From Clostridia bacterium (lineage in GTDB: Bacteria; Bacteroidota; Bacteroidia; Bacteroidales; 4484-276): 41,566 nt of DNA. The stretch is taken from NCBI GenBank assembly GCA_009928785.1, contig SABY01000023.1:1-41566 (forward strand), in the 5' to 3' direction. A model generated the notes under the pieces. That model was given only the letters and a program-made list of their open reading frames with translations. It had not been told where the DNA came from and searched no databases. The position numbers were made by a program, and so were the translations under genes. Below, piece after piece: positions 26,403-33,492 of this stretch; within the stretch, counting starts at the first letter, position 1; each line of letters begins with the position of its first letter.

Positions 26403-28528
26403 CTGGTGCTTGTCAGGTATCGGCTGGCGATGGGTATCTTTACCACCACGCACGTTCCCGGAAATTCTTCGTTTACATTAATATCATACATCTCGTACTT
26501 GATGCGGGTCTTGTTGAGTTCATTGTAGATTTTCAAAAACTCATCCATCAGCCGAGCAGCTTTAAAAGCTTTGTCTTTATTATAATTTGCTGCTCTAAGC
26601 ATGCCTACACCATTATCTTCAAAGATGGCTTTTAAAGTTTCATTTTCCTGAAATATTTCGATATGCAACAGGCCGTCGCTCGTGCGGTGCATCAGTCCGT
26701 TGTTGATAGCTGATTCGGCAAAAGTTTCGATAATCATACGGGGCACTTCAATGGCGATGTTAACATCGGGATGCACTTTGATGGTAAACTCAAATTTTTC
26801 GCGGTATCTGAATTTTTCTATCTCCAGGTATTTATTTGTAAAATCAATCTCCTCCTCAAGCGTCCGTGACATGCGGTCGGAGTAAAGCATAGTGTTACGG
26901 ATGAGCTTGCTGAACTTGGAGAAATAGGCATAAGCTTCTTCGCGGTCTTCACGATAAATAGCAGCGGCAATGGCATTAATAGCGTTGAAGGTAAAGTGCG
27001 GGTCCATCTGGTTGCGGATACTTCTGAGCTTTAATTCGGCAAGCTCCTTTTCGCGCCGGTAGTGCGCCTTTATGAGTCTTTTCTGCCCATGGATAATCAA
27101 TGCTACCATTAGCACATATAAAAGGTAAATGCTTAGATTGATCAGGGTGTTTTTTAGTACATGCCACGAATCGGAAATTTGCTCGAACTCATAAATGGAC
27201 TGACCCACCTGAATAATAATTCTGTCGCGGCCATCCCCACAACTACAAGTAGTGAGATTGCTTATTAGGATGTCAGGATCGGCTATTGCGAAGGAATGGC
27301 TTTGGTCGAACTGATGGGTGTAAAAATACAACTGATTACCGGCAGGCGTTTTTTTATAAAATATAAAATCGGGAAGATCACTGTTGGTGATGCACAAGTG
27401 GCGAAGATAACGCAGGTTCTTTTGGATGGAATAGGTTTTTACAATCTTCATTTTTTGCATGGGATCATAATAATTAACTACACCTTCAGCACCTGAATAG
27501 GCACCCAACAAATACTGCTCGGGTTTGGTACAACCAAAAAAATGTGCATCAGCCGGAATGTTTGCTTCTAAAGGATTAAGTGCTTTGGCTGACACGTCGT
27601 AAGAATAAAAATTGTTAGGCTGTGCCCGCTCATCATTGTGGTCGATCAAAAAAATGTGGTCGGCACTATCGCAGCGGTACGGGAAATTATAAACCGTTCC
27701 ATTGCCTACGCCCAGGTTCACCGGCTCCACAGCAAACGCCAAAAGATGATTGTAAATAACAAACCACCTTTGGTAGTCCGGATAAGGAATCGAATCGCTG
27801 GCATCCATATTTTCTACCGCAGCGGTGGTAGGGATTATTTCTTTATAGCCGTCGTTGTTCAGATCGGTAAAGGATAAATCATTGATGGCGAAGCCGGCGG
27901 GCTTTGTTCTTAATAAAGTACTGTCAGCAAAATTATAGGCATAGATGCGGCGTGGTTGCTCGCTGTAGCCGGCGTTGATAAAAGCTACTATTTCGCTGGT
28001 GCCGTCATTGTTCAGGTCGCAGTTGTAAAGCCGGGAGTTATAATGAAAGCGATCGTTTGCTTTACGAATCACATCCAGAAACCGGTCATTCACAATTTTG
28101 TGCGTGTCGTCCTGCGGATTGATGCCGCCAAGAAACACCGAATCTTCGCGTTGATAGAGCGTAAAAACATCCAGCACGCCATCGCCATCGAAGTCGGCAT
28201 ACGTGAGGTTGCGGCTGCCGTGGTTCAGCGAGCCATCAAAGTTCCACTGACCCAACGTTTCGCCGGTGCCCGAAAAAACGGTCAATGCGCATTGCTCTAC
28301 CTCGTTCTGAAAATGGACAATGCAATCGTCGGTGCCATCGTTGTCGAGGTCGTGATAATAATAAATCCTGTCGCCGCCCAACTCCTTTGTATAGTGATCG
28401 GAAGAGGTAATCAGGCTGCTCTGACGAAAATGAAAAGGGTGCAATATAATGGTGATCAATGCAAATGGGATTGCCAGTACGAACGGGTTGAGCAAAACGA
28501 AATTTATTTTCTCTCTTAATTTCGACAT
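26393..28528 (-). CDS. LytS-type sensor histidine kinase with FG-GAP/VCBS-like sensor domain
   Basis: A 711-aa inner-membrane sensor kinase. A first membrane segment (about 12-30) leads into a ~430-residue periplasmic domain with four Ca-binding-like DxDxDG loops: HDLDNDGTDD (59-68), ADFDGDGVLD (111-120), CDLNNDGTSE (170-179) and TDLNNDGYKE (221-230). These are spaced as in FG-GAP/VCBS beta-propellers. A second membrane segment (about 461-480) follows, then the His_kinase domain with phospho-acceptor His511 in NQMDPHFTFNAINAI, and an HATPase region (about 600-700: ETFAESAINNGLMHR, FEDNGVGM). No LytTR response regulator is adjacent, so its partner is elsewhere. It is convergent with buk. What it senses is unknown. 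Confidence 0.85.
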   Translation of the reverse strand: MSKLREKINFVLLNPFVLAIPFALITIILHPFHFRQSSLITSSDHYTKELGGDRIYYYHDLDNDGTDDCIVHFQNEVEQCALTVFSGTGETLGQWNFDGSLNHGSRNLTYADFDGDGVLDVFTLYQREDSVFLGGINPQDDTHKIVNDRFLDVIRKANDRFHYNSRLYNCDLNNDGTSEIVAFINAGYSEQPRRIYAYNFADSTLLRTKPAGFAINDLSFTDLNNDGYKEIIPTTAAVENMDASDSIPYPDYQRWFVIYNHLLAFAVEPVNLGVGNGTVYNFPYRCDSADHIFLIDHNDERAQPNNFYSYDVSAKALNPLEANIPADAHFFGCTKPEQYLLGAYSGAEGVVNYYDPMQKMKIVKTYSIQKNLRYLRHLCITNSDLPDFIFYKKTPAGNQLYFYTHQFDQSHSFAIADPDILISNLTTCSCGDGRDRIIIQVGQSIYEFEQISDSWHVLKNTLINLSIYLLYVLMVALIIHGQKRLIKAHYRREKELAELKLRSIRNQMDPHFTFNAINAIAAAIYREDREEAYAYFSKFSKLIRNTMLYSDRMSRTLEEEIDFTNKYLEIEKFRYREKFEFTIKVHPDVNIAIEVPRMIIETFAESAINNGLMHRTSDGLLHIEIFQENETLKAIFEDNGVGMLRAANYNKDKAFKAARLMDEFLKIYNELNKTRIKYEMYDINVNEEFPGTCVVVKIPIASRYLTSTSYK

Positions 28529-28613
28529 GAGCCGGATTTAATTAGTGTCAGTTTGGTGAGATGATAGTTTTTAAGAAAAGCCCCATTCAAAGTTTTTTTT
28601 TAACATAAAACAA

Positions 28614-28649
28614 AAACGCCGGCAAAAAGTATTCTCTTTTCCGGCGTTT
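28614..28649. terminator. Terminator between the kinase gene promoter region and etfA
   Basis: AAACGCCGG (28614-28622) pairs with CCGGCGTTT (28641-28649). On the minus strand it lies 27 bp after the etfA stop and is followed by a short T-run, so it probably ends the etf transcript. Confidence 0.7.
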
Positions 28650-28675
28650 ATCTTTACATTAACATTTCATTTTTA

Positions 28676-29656
28676 TTAATTTTCAGCTTTAAACTTCCTG
28701 AAAGCATCGTTGAGCTGCGGAAGTACTTTCTGCACATCGCCCACAATGCCATAATCGGCAGCCTCGAAAATGGGTGCGTCTTTGTCGGTATTGATGGCCA
28801 CGATAACTTTTGAAGAGCTTACACCTGCCAGATGCTGAATGGCGCCTGAGATGCCCAGTGCAAAGTACAAATTGGGAGCAACTATTTTGCCGGTTTGTCC
28901 CACATGTTCTGAATGGGGGCGCCAACCTTCGTCGGAAACCGGACGTGAGCAAGCCGTGGCAGCACCAAGTATTTCGGCCAGCTCTTCGATGGGCTGCCAG
29001 TTGTCGGCGCTTTTCAGGCCACGCCCGCCCGACACGATGATCTCGGCATCGTTGAGCAGTATTTTTCCACTGGCTTTTTGTGTGTCGATAACGCGGATGG
29101 CCGAAGCTGTGGACGTTTCCGTCGGAAGTGCTTCGATGACGATGTCGGCAGGATGCTCCCTGAGGCCAAAACTATTTTGCGATAAGCTAATAATTTTGCG
29201 CTCGCTGCCAACCACTACATCCGCGAAAGCTTTGCCATGAAATACTTTTTTGGGAACTGTAAATGGGTTCAGATTAGAAGGCAGTCCGGTGGCGGCAAAA
29301 ACCATCCCCGCTTTTAGTTTTACGCTTACGCGTGGTGCTATGGCTTTGGCAATATTGGATGCCGAAAAGATGATGACGCCGGCATTTTCCTGGTTGGCGG
29401 CTTGCGCGATGGCGGCAGCATAAGGCAGGTTTTGAAATGTGTCGAATAAATCGCCGGAAGCCGTCAGCACTTTGCTGATGCCGAAGGTTCCCAAAGACTT
29501 CAACTCGCCTTCTGCCACATCACCAAGCGAAATGGCGATGGCCTGGCCGCCCAGTTGGCGCGCTATTTCGGAGCCATAGGAGGCGATTTCGTAAATGGAT
29601 TTTTTAAACTTGCCGTCGAAATTCTCGGTGTATATCAGTACGTTGTTCATAATCAA
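28676..29656 (-). CDS. etfA: Electron transfer flavoprotein, alpha subunit
   Basis: The 326-aa FAD-binding subunit of ETF carries electrons between acyl-CoA dehydrogenase and other carriers in the cytosol. C-terminal FAD-binding motifs are complete: IIVSGGRGLKSADN, ACSRPVSDEGW, EHVGQTGKIVAPNLYFALGISGAIQHLAG and VAINTDKDAPIFEAADYGIVGD. The N-terminal ~190 residues form the ETF domain (VLIYTENFDGKFKKSIYEI). ATG at 29656 is followed by ATG at 29650, either is possible. It lies 22 bp after etfB, and together with the acyl-CoA dehydrogenase gene upstream it forms a Bcd/Etf-like set. Whether the complex bifurcates electrons cannot be decided here. Confidence 0.93.
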   Translation of the reverse strand: MIMNNVLIYTENFDGKFKKSIYEIASYGSEIARQLGGQAIAISLGDVAEGELKSLGTFGISKVLTASGDLFDTFQNLPYAAAIAQAANQENAGVIIFSASNIAKAIAPRVSVKLKAGMVFAATGLPSNLNPFTVPKKVFHGKAFADVVVGSERKIISLSQNSFGLREHPADIVIEALPTETSTASAIRVIDTQKASGKILLNDAEIIVSGGRGLKSADNWQPIEELAEILGAATACSRPVSDEGWRPHSEHVGQTGKIVAPNLYFALGISGAIQHLAGVSSSKVIVAINTDKDAPIFEAADYGIVGDVQKVLPQLNDAFRKFKAEN

Positions 29657-29678
29657 TGCAATTTTAAAAATTAGAAGA

Positions 29679-30428
29679 TTAAATAATTTTGGCTTCGTTG
29701 TGAAGGAGGTTCACCAGCTCTGCGGGGTTGTCGGCAGCTATCATTTTGCAGGCAGCTTTGGGCTGCGGTGGCGTGTAGTGCACAAATTCGGTGAGTGCTT
29801 TGGCGCCGGTGGCAGGCACAACAACAAGTGGTTTTTTGCGCGCCATCATAATACCCCGCATCGAAGGGATGCGTGGCTCGATAGCAATGCCTTTTTGCAC
29901 GATGGCTATCACGGGGGCTTGTGCAGCTATAACTTCGTATCCTCCGGCAATCTCGCGGTTGAGTTTTATTTCGGCGCCTTCAATTTCTAATTTTGATACC
30001 GACGACACCGATTCCATGTTCAGAAATTCGGCCAACATGCCGCCCATAGCCGATCCGTTGTAGTCGGACGATTCTATTCCGCAAAGGATCAGATCGAAAT
30101 TCTTGTCTTTTACGGCCTCGGCTATTTCGTGAGCTACTGCATAGGCATCGGCGGGCGCGGCATCTACACGCATTGCATCGTCGGCGCCTATGGCCAGTGC
30201 TTTGCGCAAAGTGGCCTCTGAGCCGGCATTGCCTACGTGGATAATGCTCACCGACTCGATGCTGCCGCCGGAGGATTCTTTAAGTTCCAAAGCGCGCGTA
30301 AGCGCCAGTTCATCCCACGGGTTGATGATCCACTGCACGTTGCTCAGGTCGATGGCGTTCTGGTCGCTGCTGAGTTTGATGCGGGTGGTGGTATCGGGTA
30401 CATTACTGATACAGACTAATATTTTCAT
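29679..30428 (-). CDS. etfB: Electron transfer flavoprotein, beta subunit
   Basis: The product (249 aa) pairs with EtfA; this subunit binds AMP or, in bifurcating forms, a second FAD. Family signs are MKILVCISNVPDTTTRIKL at the start, INPWDELALTRALELKE, DLILCGIESSDYNGSAMGGMLAEFL (nucleotide-binding loop at about 118-140) and a C-terminal arm (about 190-249) that reaches EtfA, with IPSMRGIMMARKKPL. The loop DYNGSAMGG departs from the textbook D-x-x-x-x-QVGP pattern, which could bear on cofactor choice. Promoter at 30465-30472; followed by etfA. Confidence 0.93.
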   Translation of the reverse strand: MKILVCISNVPDTTTRIKLSSDQNAIDLSNVQWIINPWDELALTRALELKESSGGSIESVSIIHVGNAGSEATLRKALAIGADDAMRVDAAPADAYAVAHEIAEAVKDKNFDLILCGIESSDYNGSAMGGMLAEFLNMESVSSVSKLEIEGAEIKLNREIAGGYEVIAAQAPVIAIVQKGIAIEPRIPSMRGIMMARKKPLVVVPATGAKALTEFVHYTPPQPKAACKMIAADNPAELVNLLHNEAKII

Positions 30429-30464
30429 TATTTAATGGTTTGATTTGGATTATTTTGATGACGG

Positions 30465-30472
30465 CAAAAATA
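30465..30472 (-). promoter_or_regulatory. -7 promoter element of etfBA
   Basis: Reads TATTTTTG on the minus strand, 37 bp before the etfB start, so etfBA can be transcribed separately from the dehydrogenase gene upstream. Confidence 0.5.
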
Positions 30473-30570
30473 GATAAAATTTCTTCGGATGTTTTAGGTG
30501 CAAATGCCGCCACCAGTTGTAAGCTGAACCGTAAGGATGGCCACAGTTTAAGCGCTTTTTACCTATTAAT

Positions 30571-30645
30571 AATATTTCAGTGATTTACAATTTCCTTATC
30601 GTAACTCACCGGGTCGCTAACCCGGGTTCCTCCTACTGAAATATT
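30571..30645. repeat. 75-bp palindromic element after the acyl-CoA dehydrogenase gene
   Basis: AATATTTCAGT (30571-30581) is a perfect inverted copy of ACTGAAATATT (30635-30645). Inside lies CCGGGT-CGCTA-ACCCGG (30609-30625). The element begins 7 bp after the dehydrogenase stop codon. It may act as a 3' RNA structure; there is no T-tract typical of a terminator. Confidence 0.6.
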
Positions 30646-30652
30646 TGCAAAG

Positions 30653-31795
30653 TTATTTCTGCTTGATCAGGCTTCGCGAAATCACAATCTTCTGTATTTC
30701 GGAGGTGCCTTCATAAATCTGTGTAAGCTTGGCTTCGCGCATAAGTCGCTCCACATGGTATTCTTTTACGTAGCCATAGCCGCCGTGTATCTGCACGGCT
30801 TCGGTGGTTACCTCCATGGCAATGTCGGCTGCATAGAGTTTGGCCATCGAACCTGCCAGCGAGTATGGTTTGTTGTTGTCTTTGAGCCAGGCGGCTTTGT
30901 GCACCAGGTTACGGGCATTTTCTATTTTCAGATACATCTCTGCCAGCTTAAAGGCGATGGCCTGATGCTCGCAGATGAGGCGGCCAAATGATTTGCGCTC
31001 TTTGGAATAATGCAGCGCTCTTTCGTAAGCGCCGGCGGCAATACCTGTGGCCTGTGCGGCAATACCTATTCTGCCCGCTTCGAGGGCTTTCATGGCGAAG
31101 GTAAAACCAAAGCCATCTTCGCCCAGGCGGTTTGCTTTGGGAACTTTCACATCGGTAAACATCACCGAATGGGTGTCGCTGCTGCGCATGCCCATCTTGT
31201 CTTCGTGCGCTCCCAGGCTTATTCCGGGCGAATGCCTATCGACGATGAGCACGTTGATGCCATGGTGTTTCTTGTCGGGATGCGTTTGTGCTATCACCAA
31301 ATAAATGGAAGAATTGTCGGCACTGGTAATCCAGTTTTTGGTGCCATTTAGCAGGTAATGATCTCCTTTATCTTCGGCTAAGGTTTTTTGTGAAGTAGCA
31401 TCAGAGCCTGCTTCCGGCTCCGAGAGCAGGAAAGCGCCAATATGTTCGCCGGTGGCCATGCGCGGCAGAAATTTTTGTTTTTGTTCTTCACTACCATATT
31501 TCTCTACTCCGTAGCTTACCAGCGAGTTGTGCACCGACATGATGACGGCCACCGAAGAGTCGATTTTAGATATTTCTTCTATTGCTATCGCATAGGAGAG
31601 GCTGTCCATGCCGCCGCCGCCATATTTCGGGTCGATCATCATACCCAGAAATCCCAGCTCTGCCATTTCTTTTACGTGGGCGGTGGGGTAGGTGGCTGTT
31701 CGGTCGCGTTCTATTACATCGGCTTCGAGCTTGCGTGCAAAGTCGCGGGCTGCCTGTTTTATCATCAGGTGCTCTTCGGTGTAGTCAAAATTCAT
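30653..31795 (-). CDS. Acyl-CoA dehydrogenase (butyryl-CoA dehydrogenase-like)
   Basis: A 380-aa FAD enzyme that oxidises short-chain acyl-CoA to enoyl-CoA or, in butyrate formation, reduces crotonyl-CoA. The full family set is there: MNFDYTEEHLMIKQAARDFA, FLLSEPEAGSDATSQKT (FAD/substrate binding, about 122-138), GTKNWITSAD, HRVERLMREAKLTQIYEGTSE-like C-terminus with the catalytic base Glu362 (YEGTSEIQK), and QIHGGYGYVKEY. A longer frame runs to 31915, but its first 40 codons lie in repeats and upstream of the -7 box at 31842, so ATG 31795 is chosen. With etfBA next in line on the same strand and ptb-buk nearby, the role is probably in butyrate metabolism; direction of flux is open. Confidence 0.9.
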   Translation of the reverse strand: MNFDYTEEHLMIKQAARDFARKLEADVIERDRTATYPTAHVKEMAELGFLGMMIDPKYGGGGMDSLSYAIAIEEISKIDSSVAVIMSVHNSLVSYGVEKYGSEEQKQKFLPRMATGEHIGAFLLSEPEAGSDATSQKTLAEDKGDHYLLNGTKNWITSADNSSIYLVIAQTHPDKKHHGINVLIVDRHSPGISLGAHEDKMGMRSSDTHSVMFTDVKVPKANRLGEDGFGFTFAMKALEAGRIGIAAQATGIAAGAYERALHYSKERKSFGRLICEHQAIAFKLAEMYLKIENARNLVHKAAWLKDNNKPYSLAGSMAKLYAADIAMEVTTEAVQIHGGYGYVKEYHVERLMREAKLTQIYEGTSEIQKIVISRSLIKQK

Positions 31796-31841
31796 TTTTA
31801 TAATTTTAGATTGAATGATACTTGTGGTGCTTAACAGTGGC

Positions 31842-31849
31842 CAAAGATA
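31842..31849 (-). promoter_or_regulatory. -7 promoter element of the acyl-CoA dehydrogenase gene
   Basis: Reads TATCTTTG on the minus strand, 47 bp before the ATG at 31795. The adjoining upstream DNA is the repeat array at 31880-32524, so any -33 contact lies close to the edge of that array. Confidence 0.6.
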
Positions 31850-31879
31850 GTGAGAAGAGGCAAATAAGGAGGAAAAAAG

Positions 31880-32524
31880 TTTCACCGCAGCGGCACGGAG
31901 GAGAACAAAATTCATTTTTCACCACAAAGGCACGAAGACACGGAGGAAGGCAAAACCATTTCACCACAAAGGCACGGAGGCACGGAGGAAGGCAAAACCA
32001 TTTCACCACAAAGGCACGAAGACACAGAGAAAAATTAGAAGAGATGTTTTTTTAAGTTCTTCCTTTGTGTCGTTGTGTCTTGGTGGTTTTTCTTAGTTTT
32101 CTGTATTTTCACCACAAAGGCACGGAGGCACAGAGAAAAACAAAAGCCTTTTCACCACAAAGGCACGGAGGCACAGAGAAAAATTAGAAGAGATGTTTTT
32201 TTTAATTTCTTCCTTTGTGTCGTTGTGTCTTGGTGGTATTTCTTAGTTTTCTGTATTTTCACCACAAAGGCACGGAGGCACAGAGAAAATCAGGGAAGAG
32301 GGAGTTTTTTTTAATTTCTTCCTTTGTGTCGTTGTGTCTTGGTGGTATTTCTTAGTTTTCTTTATGTCACCATAGCGGCACGGAAGCACGGAGAAAAACA
32401 AAAGCCTTTTCACCACAAAGGCACGAAGACACAGAGAAAAATTAGAAGAGATGTTTTTTTTAATTTTTTTCTTTGTGTCGTTGTGTCTTCGTGGTTTTTC
32501 TTAGTTTTCTGTATTTTCACCACA
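31880..32524. repeat. Array of direct and inverted ~30-bp repeats
   Basis: About nine copies of TTCACCACAAAGGCACGGAG with a GCACAGAGAAAA tail (starting near 31880, 31918, 31960, 32002, 32108, 32150, 32257, 32366 and 32409). Four inverted relatives, CCTTTGTGTCGTTGTGTCTT followed by GGTGGT, lie near 32062, 32212, 32321 and 32471. Direct and inverted copies alternate in units of roughly 110-150 bp joined by AAATTAGAAGAGATG and a T-tract, so each unit can fold into a long imperfect hairpin. Plus-strand frames across it (31822-32314, the start of 32324-33160) are repeat translations, not genes. Confidence 0.85.
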
Positions 32525-32530
32525 GAAAGA

Positions 32531-33232
32531 CTATCCCACCTGGCTTATCTTTTCAAGGGCGCTCATTTTCTCAATGGAGATATCGTCGCCGTTGAGCACG
32601 ATGATGCCTTCTTCTTTGAAGTCTTTCAGGATGCGGATAAAACTCTCCTTGGACAGGCTGGTCATGTCGGCCAGCTCCTGGCGCGAAAGGGAAATACTAA
32701 ACCGTGGCGCCTGATAAATTTCTTTGCTAAGATAAAGCAGGGCATCGGCTACACGACCAGGCATTTGCTTTTGGGTAAGATCGGTAAACCGCCCAAAAGT
32801 GAATATAGCGCTGCGGTTGATGTGCTCGATAAACTTTTCGGCAAAGTCAGGATTGCTACGCACTGCCTGGCGGAAATTTTCCTGACCGATAAAACAAACA
32901 GTAGAATCCTCGATGGCGGCGGCCGAATAATAATTGCGGTTGTCGAGGAAAAGGCCAGGGCCACCAAACATCTGAATAGGCTTGATGAGCTTGAGAATGA
33001 GGTTTCTACTGTTGGTTTCCAGATAAATTTTAGCAAGGCCACTGGTGAGCATCATTACATGCGAAGAAGCCGACCCCTGCTTAAAAATCATTTCGCCAGC
33101 GCGATATTGAACCTCGAAACGATCTTTGTTGATGGCTTCAAGCTCCTCGTCGTTGAGTAAACTAAATAGGGGAGAGCGGCGGTTGCAGTCGTTGCAATTG
33201 CTGCATATGGGCGATTTTCGGAAGTGGGTCAT
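32531..33232 (-). CDS. Crp/Fnr-family transcriptional regulator with N-terminal cysteine cluster
   Basis: This 233-aa regulator comprises a cyclic-nucleotide-binding-like sensor domain (about 22-140: FEVQYRAGEMIFKQGSASSH), a dimerisation helix and a C-terminal winged helix (about 172-202: SLSRQELADMTSLSKESFIRILKDFKEEGII, where SKESFIR is the recognition helix). Cysteines at 10, 13 and 16 (ICSNCNDC) plus Cys113 recall the four-cysteine [4Fe-4S] ligand set of FNR, though with different spacing, so oxygen or redox sensing is possible. The arginine pair that binds cAMP in CRP is not evident. It is divergent from the cytochrome operon at 33493 and is its natural candidate regulator. Confidence 0.88.
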   Translation of the reverse strand: MTHFRKSPICSNCNDCNRRSPLFSLLNDEELEAINKDRFEVQYRAGEMIFKQGSASSHVMMLTSGLAKIYLETNSRNLILKLIKPIQMFGGPGLFLDNRNYYSAAAIEDSTVCFIGQENFRQAVRSNPDFAEKFIEHINRSAIFTFGRFTDLTQKQMPGRVADALLYLSKEIYQAPRFSISLSRQELADMTSLSKESFIRILKDFKEEGIIVLNGDDISIEKMSALEKISQVG

Positions 33233-33311
33233 CAGATGGAGTTATTGATTATTAAGTTGTTGTAGTCAAAAAAATTAGTTTCTTTCAATTAGGAATTGCA
33301 GTATGAGAATG

Positions 33312-33341
33312 CAAAAATAAGAACTTATTGATTTATGTCAA
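33312..33341 (-). promoter_or_regulatory. Promoter of the Crp/Fnr regulator gene
   Basis: On the minus strand TATTTTTG (33312-33319) and a -33 TTG (33339-33341) are separated by 19 bp. The leader to the ATG at 33232 would be about 75 nt. Confidence 0.55.
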
Positions 33342-33400
33342 TTGCAAAGGTGAGAAATAATCAGCCAGGATTGACACATGTCGGAGGTAAAACTTCATCG

Positions 33401-33416
33401 TGTGATTGTGTTCACA
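33401..33416. promoter_or_regulatory. Crp/Fnr-type operator in front of the cytochrome operon
   Basis: TGTGA-TTGTGT-TCACA is a perfect match to the classical CRP half-site arrangement TGTGA-N6-TCACA. It ends 1 bp before the -7 element of the cytochrome operon and lies in the region shared with the divergent Crp/Fnr gene. No -33 TTG is found at the right distance, so the promoter may depend on a bound regulator; the overlap would equally allow repression. Confidence 0.6.
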
Positions 33417-33417
33417 G

Positions 33418-33425
33418 TACTTTTG
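33418..33425 (+). promoter_or_regulatory. -7 promoter element of the multiheme cytochrome operon
   Basis: TACTTTTG matches TAnnTTTG, 67 bp before the ATG at 33493, immediately after the TGTGA-N6-TCACA palindrome. Confidence 0.6.
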
Positions 33426-33492
33426 AACCATCATTTGAGAACACCAAAATTTAACCAAAAACAATATTAACCATTTCAAAAAAGACTAACAG

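Noticed and set aside
29595..29990. 131-aa plus-strand frame over etfA/etfB
   Set aside because: Antisense to two well-supported genes.
31880..32524. CRISPR array
   Set aside because: Repeats differ in orientation and spacing, spacers are themselves repeated, and no cas genes are near.
31822..33160. Plus-strand frames, including a 278-aa one at 32324-33160
   Set aside because: They are translations of the CACAAAGGCAC repeats and of the antisense of the Crp/Fnr gene; repeated FTTKARRH peptides have no coding character.
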